Source: an uncultured Croceitalea sp.
GTDB lineage: Bacteria > Bacteroidota > Bacteroidia > Flavobacteriales > Flavobacteriaceae
Assembly: GCA_947495075.1 (NCBI GenBank)
Contig: CANLXH010000001.1
Coordinates: 1,488,001 to 1,552,000, forward strand
Direction: 5' to 3'
DNA: 64,000 bases
The notes under the pieces: generated by a model
Database searches by the model: none
What the model was told of the DNA's origin: nothing
Seen by the model: the letters and a program-made list of their open reading frames with translations, nothing else
Shown: piece after piece, positions 24,707-32,985 of the stretch
How positions within the stretch are numbered: the stretch's first letter is position 1
Layout: each line of letters begins with the position of its first letter
Position numbers and translations under genes: made by a program

Positions 24707-24901
24707 ATGAATAATCAGAACTGGAGAATTTATGTTCCCATTGGGCTTTTTGTCCTTGCAAGTATCATTGCATTTTCTCAATACGGTCAAAGAACAATCA
24801 TAGAGGATAAATTAGAATGCCGTGAGAAGTGTGCTGATGAAGCCAAACAGAATGGGTCTGGTCTGGATGGATTTATTGAATGCTTCAAAAGATGCGAATA
24901 G
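24707..24901 (+). CDS. Small membrane protein with twin CX3C motif
   Basis: The 64-aa protein has an N-terminal TM helix (YVPIGLFVLASIIAFSQYG) and a periplasmic or cytosolic tail with C38-x3-C42 and C59-x3-C63, spaced by 16 residues. This twin CX3C spacing is the pattern of helical-hairpin disulfide proteins. No bacterial family is recognised. It stands alone with its own candidate operator and ends at a hairpin terminator shared with the convergent gene. Confidence 0.65.
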   Translation: MNNQNWRIYVPIGLFVLASIIAFSQYGQRTIIEDKLECREKCADEAKQNGSGLDGFIECFKRCE

Positions 24902-24913
24902 TTTCAATAAAAA

Positions 24914-24933
24914 AAGGGAGCCGAAGCTCCCTT
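24914..24933 (-). terminator. Hairpin terminator between convergent genes
   Basis: AAGGGAGC-cgaa-GCTCCCTT is a perfect stem with a tetraloop. On the minus strand it is followed by a T run, so it mainly terminates the 120-aa gene at 24939-25301. The plus side has only a short T-rich stretch. Confidence 0.8.
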
Positions 24934-24938
24934 CTAGA

Positions 24939-25301
24939 CTATGGTTGAAGTCGTTTTTTGTTTGAATTGGTCTTGTTCTTTTCCTCATAATTATTTGGGA
25001 AAATTACCATATCGCCAAAACTTACTTTTAAGTCTTCCAATATCTCTCCCACTTGTACTTCGACATCTTGGCCATGGATTTTTGTGTCAAGAAGAATTTG
25101 AAAAGTGGGAAGGTCTGCACCGGTATTAACATTAGGTCGAATTTTCAGTCCATTTAGACTAACACCCATATAATCCTTTTCGTTATCTTCCCAGAGTGCG
25201 GCGAGGGTAAAGTTGAGTGGATTGCCAAATTGCTCGGTTTTGATTTTGAGAAAATGGGTTGGCTTATCGCCTTTCTTTTCAGGTTGTGTTTTGGTTGTCA
25301 T
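24939..25301 (-). CDS. Hypothetical small protein divergent from the relaxase gene
   Basis: From the ATG at 25301 the protein has 120 aa with a beta-rich core (THFLKIKTEQFGNPLNFTLA, LKIRPNVNTGADLPTFQILL) and a basic tail. I chose this start because AAAGGAG lies 8 nt before it, a true Shine-Dalgarno site that is unusual for this host. The longer reading to 25406 would run through the large palindrome. It may be a single-strand DNA or oriT accessory protein by position, but no family is recognised. Confidence 0.6.
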   Translation of the reverse strand: MTTKTQPEKKGDKPTHFLKIKTEQFGNPLNFTLAALWEDNEKDYMGVSLNGLKIRPNVNTGADLPTFQILLDTKIHGQDVEVQVGEILEDLKVSFGDMVIFPNNYEEKNKTNSNKKRLQP

Positions 25302-25327
25302 TTTTAAATCTCCTTTGTTATGACATT

Positions 25328-25442
25328 CAGTTGATGAAGCGTCCGTAGCACCAATGCGGTTTTGATTTGTCCACAACTCAGTGTTTGTGTGGGCAGTGAC
25401 AGACACATCAAAACATTGGTGCTATAGCTTTTCCGTCAACTG
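25328..25442. other. 115-nt palindrome, candidate oriT
   Basis: Nested perfect arms are CAGTTGA (25328) with TCAACTG (25436), TAGCACCAAT (25346) with ATTGGTGCTA (25415), and TTTTGAT (25360) with ATCAAAA (25407). TGAAGCGTC occurs as a direct repeat at both shoulders. It lies 173 nt upstream of the MobF relaxase gene, the classical place for its origin of transfer. The nick site cannot be assigned from sequence alone. Confidence 0.55.
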
Positions 25443-25474
25443 AAGCGTCTTTTAGAACAAGGGATACGTTGGCA

Positions 25475-25483
25475 ACATGCACA
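25475..25483 (+). promoter_or_regulatory. ACATGCACA element motif, copy 2
   Basis: ACATGCACA, extended ACATGCACATCACCG, lies between the candidate oriT and the relaxase gene. It forms an inverted pair with TGTGCATGT at 25550, about 75 nt centre to centre. Confidence 0.5.
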
Positions 25484-25549
25484 TCACCGAAAGGAAAGTG
25501 GCCGCCTCTTAATTATTCGTATCTTCGAAATAGAATTGCTCTCCAACCC

Positions 25550-25558
25550 TGTGCATGT
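25550..25558 (-). promoter_or_regulatory. ACATGCACA element motif, copy 3
   Basis: TGTGCATGT is the inverted partner of copy 2 and lies 57 nt before the relaxase start. It is embedded between the GAATTGCTCTCCAAC and AAGTATTCAGTGAT motifs that also occur at 18926-18954. Confidence 0.5.
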
Positions 25559-25614
25559 CAGCACAAAGTATTCAGTGATAGATAAGGATTTTTAACCGCA
25601 TTAAATGGTGGGCA

Positions 25615-28323
25615 ATGATACGTATGTTCCAAAGCCAGACATCCGCTCAGGCTAAAAACTATTTCAAAGATGCTTTGTCAAAAGGCGATTACTATATCGA
25701 AGACCAGGAAATGGGTGGCCGTTTCAATGGGAATCTGGCAAAGCGATTAGGTCTCGATGGGCAACGGGTTGATAAGAAAATCTTCAATCAACTTTGCGAC
25801 AATATCAATCCCAGGACGGGTCAGTCCTTAACGCCTAGAACGGTTGAAAATAGACGGGTTGGCTATGATATTAGTTTTCATTGTCCAAAATCGGTATCGA
25901 TTGTCCATGGCTTGGGAGATGATAAACGAATCTTGAGAGTTTTTGAGCAAAGTGTTTATAAAACGATGCAGGAGATTGAGGCCGATATGCAAACCCGTGT
26001 CAGGATGGGCGGCCAATATCGCGACAGGGAATCCCCGGAATTAATTTGGGCAGGGTTTACTCATCAGACCGCAAGACCAGTTGCAGAAAATACCCCTGAT
26101 GCACATCTACATCATCATGCCTTTACGTTTAATGCCGTTTTCGATGAGGTTGAAGGTCGTTTTAAAGCGGGACAGTTTCACAATATCAAAAGGGATATGC
26201 CTTATTATCAAGCACGGTTTCAAAAACGACTGGCCGATAGCTTGTCAAAGCTCGGTTATGGCATCAGAAAAACCAAAGATGGCTTTGAACTGGCCGTGGT
26301 GCCACAAGCGGCGATTGATTTGTTTTCCAAGCGCACTAATCATATTGGACAGGTTGCTCTGGAAAAAGGCATTACTAATCCAAAAGAGCTGGATAAGCTC
26401 GGGGCTAAAACCCGGAATCGCAAAAGTAAGAATCTGGGTATGCTGGAGTTGAAAACCGACTGGCGGAAGCAAATTAACCAGGCAGGATTGACAACAGCAC
26501 AGGAAGAGCGGCCAAGTCTGGATAAAACTCATACACCAGAAAAGGCCGTCAATCATGCTTTGGAACATGTCTTTACTCGTAAATCAGTCAGGCGTGATCG
26601 GCAGATTTTAGCCGAAGCTTATAAATACGGTGTTGATAATCCAAACATCACTTTAGAGGCTATAGATAAGGAACTGGACGGAAATAAAACTGTTTTTCAG
26701 ATAGAGGCCAACGGGCAGACCCTTTGCACCACTCAATTGGTACATGAACAGGAAAAGCGGATGATTGTATTGGCAAGGGAAGGGATTGGCAAAGTCTGGC
26801 CGTTGAAGGAAGATTTTGACGGATCTTCATATCATCATTTGAATAAAGAACAGCAAAAAGTGATGACCCATATTATGCACGCGCAAGACCGTTTGACAAT
26901 GGTACGGGGTGCCGCTGGTACAGGTAAAACGAACTTGTTTAAAACACTGGTGCCAGAGATTGAAAAAACGGAAAAACAAGTCTTCCTGTTCGCGCCAACG
27001 GCAGAAGCGGCAAGGGATGTCCTGAAAAAGGAAGGGTTTGCCGATGCCGAGACGGTAGCCCAGCTGATTCAGAATAAAAAACTGCAAGAACAGCTTAAAA
27101 ATCAGGTTATCCTTATTGATGAAGCGGGGATGTTAGGAACGCAGGAAATGGCTGAGATTTTAGGGATTGCGAACAAGATGAATGCCCGTGTGATTTTATC
27201 AGGGGATCCTAGACAACATACGGCAGTGCTTCGGGGTGATGCTATGCGTTTATGCCAGGAAGTTGGTCAGATTCCAATTGTTTCCATGCGTGAGATTTAT
27301 CGCCAGAAAAATGCCGATTATAAAATGGCAGTTAAAGAAATTAGTGAGGGGAATGTTACTGATGGGTTTGCGATTTTGGACAAAATGCAAGCGATAAAAG
27401 AGATTGACCCTAAGAGAACGACAGAAGTTTTAGTCAGGGATTATATTGAAGACCACATTCATAAAAAATCAGCAATCGTCGTCACTCCAACCCGTCAGCA
27501 AATGGCGAAAGTCAATCAGGACATACGGGAAGGGTTGAAAGAAAACAAACTACTTGGTAAACGGGAAAAGAGCTTTACGGTCTATCAAAACCTCTATCTG
27601 ACCAATCCACAAAAACAGGATATCCGTTTTTATCGCCCAGGTCAGATAATCCAAACCCATCAAAATTTACCACGGATTAAAAAGGGTATGGCCTTGACGG
27701 TTTTGAGCGCAGAGGACAAAACAGTGACGATTACAGATGATAAGGGAACACATCATATCCTGCCCCTCAACAGGGCAAAGGATTATGATGTGTATGTGTC
27801 CAAGGAAATTAAGTTGAGTAAGGGTGAAGAAATCCGTATTGTCAATAAAAACGGATTTGATGCCCAAGGTAAACGGTTGAACAACCGAACGGGGCTAACG
27901 GTAACGGGTTTTACCAAAGAAGGGCAGATAAGAGCTGTCAAGCAGTCGAAAACCAATAGCAGTGAATTTCTGCTTGATAAGAACTTTGGCAATTTTGAAT
28001 ACGCCTATGCGATTACATCTTACAGTTCACAAGGTAAAACAGTAGATCATGTGCATATTTCACAGCCCAGTGCAACCTTTCCGGCTTCCAATCAAAAGCA
28101 GTTTTATGTTTCGGTTTCCAGAGGCAGGGAGGGGGTGACGATTTACACAGATGACAAACAAGATTTATTGGGTGTCATCCAAAAAGGAGGCGATCGCCAA
28201 GGAGCGACAGAGTTAAAGACAATTGCATTTACAAAATCGAAGACCCTGCATATCGAAAAAGAACAAGAGAAAGTCATTGAATACCCTAAAACTATTGATA
28301 TAGATTATGAGCCAGAACCATAA
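25615..28323 (+). CDS. MobF family relaxase-helicase (TrwC/TraI-like)
   Basis: The 902-aa protein has an N-terminal TrwC-type relaxase domain: candidate catalytic tyrosines Y16, Y26 and Y27, the conserved YDISFHCPKSVSIVHG, and the three-His metal site (H150, then H166 and H168 in LHHHAF). A RecD/TraA-type helicase follows, with Walker A GAAGTGKTNLF (about residues 431-438) and Walker B VILIDEAGML. It nicks oriT, stays covalently bound and unwinds the strand for transfer. It is less AT-rich than its neighbours. MobF relaxases are typical of Proteobacteria and Actinobacteria and less usual in Bacteroidota. Confidence 0.93.
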   Translation: MIRMFQSQTSAQAKNYFKDALSKGDYYIEDQEMGGRFNGNLAKRLGLDGQRVDKKIFNQLCDNINPRTGQSLTPRTVENRRVGYDISFHCPKSVSIVHGLGDDKRILRVFEQSVYKTMQEIEADMQTRVRMGGQYRDRESPELIWAGFTHQTARPVAENTPDAHLHHHAFTFNAVFDEVEGRFKAGQFHNIKRDMPYYQARFQKRLADSLSKLGYGIRKTKDGFELAVVPQAAIDLFSKRTNHIGQVALEKGITNPKELDKLGAKTRNRKSKNLGMLELKTDWRKQINQAGLTTAQEERPSLDKTHTPEKAVNHALEHVFTRKSVRRDRQILAEAYKYGVDNPNITLEAIDKELDGNKTVFQIEANGQTLCTTQLVHEQEKRMIVLAREGIGKVWPLKEDFDGSSYHHLNKEQQKVMTHIMHAQDRLTMVRGAAGTGKTNLFKTLVPEIEKTEKQVFLFAPTAEAARDVLKKEGFADAETVAQLIQNKKLQEQLKNQVILIDEAGMLGTQEMAEILGIANKMNARVILSGDPRQHTAVLRGDAMRLCQEVGQIPIVSMREIYRQKNADYKMAVKEISEGNVTDGFAILDKMQAIKEIDPKRTTEVLVRDYIEDHIHKKSAIVVTPTRQQMAKVNQDIREGLKENKLLGKREKSFTVYQNLYLTNPQKQDIRFYRPGQIIQTHQNLPRIKKGMALTVLSAEDKTVTITDDKGTHHILPLNRAKDYDVYVSKEIKLSKGEEIRIVNKNGFDAQGKRLNNRTGLTVTGFTKEGQIRAVKQSKTNSSEFLLDKNFGNFEYAYAITSYSSQGKTVDHVHISQPSATFPASNQKQFYVSVSRGREGVTIYTDDKQDLLGVIQKGGDRQGATELKTIAFTKSKTLHIEKEQEKVIEYPKTIDIDYEPEP

Positions 28324-28708
28324 ATTTAAAACGCTGCAATTGGCAGAAACAGAAAAAGAGCAAGAGGAAACAAACTTAAACACCCTAAAGGTCTATGAAA
28401 TGGGAGAAACCAGAACCATTGATTTTATCTTGACTAATGGGACGCGGCAAAACTTTGCCTATTCCCATTATTTGACGGCCTGGCTCGGAAAAGAAGATAA
28501 AGACCGTTTCATCAATATATTCTTTGCCACTCATATGGTGACAATAAAAGGCTATTGTTTGGATAAAATCTACAATGCCATCACAACCCTGTCAGTCAAA
28601 TCCATCAAAGCACATGACAAACGATACCTTGATTTAATCGGCGAGGGCAATCCTTTTGTGACAGAAATCAAAATTGGGTGGAAAAAAGAAGAGAATCTAA
28701 ACAAGTAA
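28307..28708 (+). CDS. Hypothetical protein coupled to the relaxase
   Basis: The 133-aa protein begins 17 nt inside the 3' end of the relaxase gene, so it is co-expressed with it. It has a compact alpha/beta core (RTIDFILTNGTRQNFAYSHY, LDKIYNAITTLSVKSIKAHD). No family recognised. A mobilization accessory role is inferred from the overlap only. Confidence 0.65.
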   Translation: MSQNHKFKTLQLAETEKEQEETNLNTLKVYEMGETRTIDFILTNGTRQNFAYSHYLTAWLGKEDKDRFINIFFATHMVTIKGYCLDKIYNAITTLSVKSIKAHDKRYLDLIGEGNPFVTEIKIGWKKEENLNK

Positions 28709-29043
28709 GACGTTAAAAATTTGTTAACGAAAAAATTGGAAATATTGTTTAATGGGGTATAACTAACATACGAAATTCATATTTCAAAAACAAAACTTTT
28801 TTTTAAAAGGCAAGATTTTATTTGAGCTATGTGCTTCAAAAGTTTGTCAATCAAAGGGGTATCATTTTTAAAAAATGAATATATCCCAAAAAAAAGAAGA
28901 TATAATTCCTATGATTTCCCAAACACTCATACCCTAATATACAAAATATTATTCCATCTCATTAATGCAGGCATTTTGATGTTATTATTAAATTAATTAT
29001 ATTCGTAACAAATGAATATATACGTTTTATAGTTATTGTAATT
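28709..29043. other. 335-bp AT-rich gap, no gene seen
   Basis: The stretch between the relaxase operon and the PadR gene is very AT-rich with A and T runs. I see no convincing ORF, hairpin terminator or repeat. It presumably holds the PadR promoter. Confidence 0.5.
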
Positions 29044-29334
29044 ATGACAAGTTATAATTTAACAATGCAGGAGATGAAAATTCTTTCTGTTCTTGATACG
29101 GAAGATATGTATGGTTATCAGATTTTAAAGGAAATTAAGAGCAAAATCCTGCTTGGAAGCTTGTATAACAGCCTTAAAGCAATGGAACGAAAGGGTTTTG
29201 TTAAAAGTTATTGGGGAGATGAAACAGGTCAGGGAGGAAGAAGGAAATATTATAAAATCACTGCGAAAGGAAGCGAAGCGTTTAATCAAACTAGAGGCGA
29301 ACTTATCCCTCTCTTAGGTTTAAATTTGACATAA
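29044..29334 (+). CDS. PadR family transcriptional regulator
   Basis: The 96-aa winged helix-turn-helix protein has the PadR signature: MKILSVLDTEDMYGYQILKE, GSLYNSLKAMERKGFVKSYW, GGRRKYYKITAKGSEAF. The N-terminal extension is short and it lacks the long C-terminal dimerization domain of some PadR proteins. It heads the array of three paralogous membrane proteins. In other bacteria small PadR regulators often sit before genes carrying a PadR-linked permease-prefix-type module, so control of the array is likely. Confidence 0.88.
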   Translation: MTSYNLTMQEMKILSVLDTEDMYGYQILKEIKSKILLGSLYNSLKAMERKGFVKSYWGDETGQGGRRKYYKITAKGSEAFNQTRGELIPLLGLNLT

Positions 29335-29342
29335 TAATTAGG

Positions 29343-29936
29343 ATGGGTAAAAGCAAACAATTTTTAAAATTTGTCAAACAGGCAGGATTTAGTTGTTTGA
29401 TAGATAGAGAAAGAAAATTTAAAATTGTAGACAATCAAGGAAAACCCTTGTGCTATGGCTTTTTCACTGAAGAAGATAAAGTGTTGTTCACTTATATATC
29501 AAATTCAAATTTGGTTTCAAAAGCCTTTGGAAAAGGCATTTTACATGAATTTATAACTTCAGAAAATGAGCCTGTAATTTTTAATCCTCCGAAAAGAGAA
29601 AATATTTTTTATAGAACACTATTGCCGGTCGCTCTAGTAATAATAGATGCAATATCATCGTACGCAATACTTTTTGACCTACTAAAAACTAATGCCCACA
29701 AAAAAAGTAAGAGGATTAAACTTAAATTTCTTGCTTCTTTCATTCCAAAATCTTGTCGCGATGAGGCAATCAAAGATATTGAAGATGTGATTTCAGAGAT
29801 GAGACGGGAAAATCAACCTAAGATTTATGTAGTGTTTGTAGTCATTTTACATCTGGCTTCGATTATCTGGCATGGAGTTTGGTTTAAATTGTCTGGATAT
29901 TTTTACCCTGAAAAAGAGCAATCAAGTGATAACTGA
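29343..29936 (+). CDS. Array protein 1: variable N-terminus plus shared C-terminal membrane module
   Basis: The 197-aa protein has a beta-rich N-terminal domain (FSCLIDRERKFKIVDNQGKP), a central hydrophobic helix (LLPVALVIIDAISSYAILF) and the module shared with the next two proteins: FIPKSCRDEAIKDIEDVISE, then the membrane helix VFVVILHLASIIWHGVW and GYFYP. The R-x-E-A-I-x-D-x-x-D pattern before a TM helix recalls the PadR-linked permease-prefix type of domain (weak). Function unknown. Confidence 0.65.
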   Translation: MGKSKQFLKFVKQAGFSCLIDRERKFKIVDNQGKPLCYGFFTEEDKVLFTYISNSNLVSKAFGKGILHEFITSENEPVIFNPPKRENIFYRTLLPVALVIIDAISSYAILFDLLKTNAHKKSKRIKLKFLASFIPKSCRDEAIKDIEDVISEMRRENQPKIYVVFVVILHLASIIWHGVWFKLSGYFYPEKEQSSDN

Positions 29937-29951
29937 TTACAAAGTATTATA

Positions 29952-30536
29952 ATGGAAAACGGTGAAGCATTACCACCATTTATTCACAAGGTGTTGCTCA
30001 AAAAACTCATAGAGCATCCTGAGATTGAGGTACCTAAAGACAAGGTGTTTTTCTATTACGGAGATCCTATGTATGAATCAATAAAGGACGAAGTTCATGA
30101 AGAGGTAATTTTAAATCTTGAAACACAAAATGAAATTGCCCAAATGTTCCTAAATAGTTTTCCTTCCCGGAGTAGAGAGGAATTGGCAAAAATGTTTGAT
30201 GACTTAGAATCAATGGAGGTCAAAGAAAGGATAACATCATCAATTGAAAATATTACAGATAAAGTAATTGGTAAAAATCTTCCCTTCCCAGATCGTATGA
30301 AAAGTAAGCAAAATGCTGTGCTGATAAAATTTTGTTGGATTATCCCAAAATCCAATCGAGAAGAAGCGCTTGCCGATCTTAAGTGTATGATTTCAGAGAT
30401 GCAAGAAAGCGGTTATTTAAAAGCATATATATTTTCAGTGATTGTGTTACATATTGTTTCTATTCTTTTCAGTGTTCTTTGGTTAGAGCTAATATCACAA
30501 TTTTATCCAAAGAGGCAACAAACAGGTAAAGATTAG
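29952..30536 (+). CDS. Array protein 2: variable N-terminus plus shared C-terminal membrane module
   Basis: The 194-aa protein has a charged, helical N-terminal part (IHKVLLKKLIEHPEIEVPKD, SRSREELAKMFDDLESMEVK) unlike that of its neighbours. The shared module follows: CWIIPKSNREEALADLKCMI, then VIVLHIVSILFSVLWLEL and QFYPKRQQ. It starts 15 nt after the preceding stop. The N-terminal repertoire differs while the C-terminus is kept, as in modular effector or sensor arrays. Confidence 0.65.
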   Translation: MENGEALPPFIHKVLLKKLIEHPEIEVPKDKVFFYYGDPMYESIKDEVHEEVILNLETQNEIAQMFLNSFPSRSREELAKMFDDLESMEVKERITSSIENITDKVIGKNLPFPDRMKSKQNAVLIKFCWIIPKSNREEALADLKCMISEMQESGYLKAYIFSVIVLHIVSILFSVLWLELISQFYPKRQQTGKD

Positions 30537-30554
30537 ATTTAAATTATCGTAAGA

Positions 30555-31100
30555 TTGAGCAGTAAGACCAAAATACACGATTTGTTGGACAAAAATCTCC
30601 TACAACCCTGGCCTTTAAAGCCTTTAGAAATATCGATATGGACTGATGGCACTTCACATAAATATATCAAATCAAAACTTTTAGAATCTTTGAATGAAGA
30701 CTCGTATTTGGAAGCTCTAAAAGAGATAGCTCATGAAAAAGATGGGGCAGAAAAAGATATACTTCTCAGAAAAATAGAAAAAACTGAAAAGGAGAATGCT
30801 GTTCATTTACAAGGCATTTTAGAGGAAAAAGAGAGTTCAATTGACTGTAAAAAAGGCCAAGAAACGTCTTTGCCAAAAAGCATATTGACAGGCTTGTTTA
30901 ATATAATTCCAGCAGCTTCACGAGCGGAGGCAATTGCTGATCTTCAGGATATAATGACTGACTTAAAGGAAAATAATTTTATAAGAATCCGTATTTGGAC
31001 GATTCTTCTTATTCATGTTTTTTCTGTTGTTTGCCATAGCTTTTTCTTAAAGTTAAGGGGTTACTTCAATCTTGTTTATCAGCAGTCTAGTAGAGAATGA
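30555..31100 (+). CDS. Array protein 3: variable N-terminus plus shared C-terminal membrane module
   Basis: The 181-aa protein starts at a TTG (30555), since no ATG fits. The N-terminus (LLDKNLLQPWPLKPLEISIW) is again unrelated to its neighbours, followed by a charged helix (KEIAHEKDGAEKDILLRKIE). The module is FNIIPAASRAEAIADLQDIM, then TILLIHVFSVVCHSFFLKLR and GYFNLVYQQSS. It is the last gene of the array. Confidence 0.6.
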   Translation: MSSKTKIHDLLDKNLLQPWPLKPLEISIWTDGTSHKYIKSKLLESLNEDSYLEALKEIAHEKDGAEKDILLRKIEKTEKENAVHLQGILEEKESSIDCKKGQETSLPKSILTGLFNIIPAASRAEAIADLQDIMTDLKENNFIRIRIWTILLIHVFSVVCHSFFLKLRGYFNLVYQQSSRE

Positions 31101-31209
31101 AAAAATAACCAGATTATCAACTATTCCTTTTTGCTCAAAAAATTTGAAAGTTCAATCACTTTCTTTCTGATTTCCATATCATTTCGAAAAGTATCAACTA
31201 GCTTCAAAC

Positions 31210-32844
31210 TTAATTAATAACAACCCTATTGGTTAAATTATAGGTGACGGACAAGAAAAAAGAAGTTTTAAATACTTTTTCGGTAACATCCGAAATATCT
31301 ATTTCATCGGTAATAAATTCTTGGTCAATTTCAAACTCTCCCGTTTTAAGTCTTTCAACATTTAAAAAACTAAGTCCAGTATTGAGCATTAGTTTTTCCC
31401 TTTTACCCATTATTAGAGACAAGCCAGTGTAAAAGCTTAAATTTACGTCCTCTAAATTTTGGAATCCTGCGCCTACACCAAATAATCCGCCAACTGCTGA
31501 ATTCTTTGAGTTTCGACCATAGAAATGCATAAAAGCCCCGATGCCAGGGTTAATAACATTATTATTATCCCGTTCTTTAAGAATAGAATTTCCCTCTGTT
31601 TCTGCATCTTCCAAAAAATAGTTTTCATCCCTAGAATTTCGACCAAATGAAAATGCGGGTCCAACACTGAAATCCACTTTAAGACCTCCCTCAACGGGCG
31701 TATTGAAACTAAATTCCCTTGACGGTTTAAAAGCTCCTAAAGCATGCGTTCTCTCTGGAACAACCTTTACCTCATAATTGATAAAATCTCCATCTGCTTG
31801 AACAGGGGGGGCTGTTACTTCAAAGTTCTTTTCGTTTTTCAATTCTGAAAGTAGAAAAACCACTTCTGTGTATAAATTTATTACTGTTTCATCGTTGGTC
31901 GTTTTAGCGACTTCATCAAATCTACCTAGTTCTTCTGTGTAAAATTTTATCAAGTTCTTATTTTCATTATCATCTTTGATTTTATCTAAAATGGCCGCAA
32001 AATTTTCTTTAACGATTGATAGCAATGAAACCATTTCAGTTTTTGAGGATACTGGAGATTGTGGTTCGGGTATTATACCTACATATTCTTGCATCTTATC
32101 AAAGCCAATATCTTTTTGAGCATAAGAGATGAGTTTTTTTCTTAAAGCTTTAAGATTAGCTAAAGCCTTAGAGTTTTTCCCTGCATATTCTAGAAATTGA
32201 TTGATACTCTTTTTGAATTCATCGTAGACCTGTTTTTCCCGTTCAAACATTTGTTTTTCCAACTGAAGAGAAACGAGTTCACTATTAAGTTTGTCAATTT
32301 GTTTTTGAGTTTTTTCCAATTCAAGTCTAAGTTCATTATCATTCCCTTCTTTTTTTGCAGATGTGGAATCCATTTTTTCTTTTTCCTCTGTAAGTTTTTG
32401 AACTTCAATAAGATGTTGAGTAATGCCGATTTGCTTTTCATCAATTCTTTTTTGTAAAGATTCCATTTCTTTTTCCGGTGCTAAAAGAAGGTTATTTTGA
32501 GCTTCTAACGCTCCATCAATTGATTGGTCAGATTCGTTATTATCCGATATATCATCCAATTCACTCTGCGACAGTCTAAATAATCTTTGTAATTCGGTTG
32601 GGATTGGTGTCTTTAGTTCAAAGTTAGAACCGTCTATTGTAACCTTATTCAGGAAAGTATTGATGTTCGTTAATTTGAAAATATGGAATCGACCATTTTT
32701 TACGGGATCTGTAATTCTGGATTTATCAATTTCCTTATTTAATTCTTGGTAATCGATTTCTATCTCTTGGCGCCTGTTATTGTTTTGAGAAAATGAGAAA
32801 CTTAACGAAATAAGACAGAGAACAAATAAAAGTTTTTGTTTCAT
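31210..32844 (-). CDS. Secreted coiled-coil protein with a possible C-terminal beta-barrel domain
   Basis: From the ATG at 32844 the protein has 544 aa with a cleavable signal peptide (MKQKLLFVLCLISLSFSFSQ). I chose this start because the upstream extension to 32946 would hide the signal. A long coiled coil (residues about 120-230, rich in K, E and L) is followed by a helical part and a C-terminal beta-rich region (GGLKVDFSVGPAFSFGRNSR, GLSLIMGKREKLMLNTGLSF) ending in VTYNLTNRVVIN, as in outer-membrane barrels. No family recognised. It is transcribed against the PadR array. Confidence 0.65.
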   Translation of the reverse strand: MKQKLLFVLCLISLSFSFSQNNNRRQEIEIDYQELNKEIDKSRITDPVKNGRFHIFKLTNINTFLNKVTIDGSNFELKTPIPTELQRLFRLSQSELDDISDNNESDQSIDGALEAQNNLLLAPEKEMESLQKRIDEKQIGITQHLIEVQKLTEEKEKMDSTSAKKEGNDNELRLELEKTQKQIDKLNSELVSLQLEKQMFEREKQVYDEFKKSINQFLEYAGKNSKALANLKALRKKLISYAQKDIGFDKMQEYVGIIPEPQSPVSSKTEMVSLLSIVKENFAAILDKIKDDNENKNLIKFYTEELGRFDEVAKTTNDETVINLYTEVVFLLSELKNEKNFEVTAPPVQADGDFINYEVKVVPERTHALGAFKPSREFSFNTPVEGGLKVDFSVGPAFSFGRNSRDENYFLEDAETEGNSILKERDNNNVINPGIGAFMHFYGRNSKNSAVGGLFGVGAGFQNLEDVNLSFYTGLSLIMGKREKLMLNTGLSFLNVERLKTGEFEIDQEFITDEIDISDVTEKVFKTSFFLSVTYNLTNRVVIN

Positions 32845-32985
32845 ATTTAGTAATTTATCTGATTTTGTATAAATGATTGAGCAGTGAAACTGCCAAAAAG
32901 GGGGAGGCTTAAATATATAAAAAATTAATAATAAAGAAGTGGTCAAATCCTGTTTACGCTAATCTAAAGTTATGTTATCCTTGAC

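Noticed and set aside
24939-25301. DUF736-like assignment for the 120-aa protein
   Set aside because: The overall shape is similar, but the characteristic N-terminal and central motifs of that family are not visible.
25302-25406. Extension of the 120-aa gene upstream of the relaxase to 25406
   Set aside because: It would be encoded by the arms of the large palindrome, whereas a good Shine-Dalgarno site precedes the ATG at 25301.
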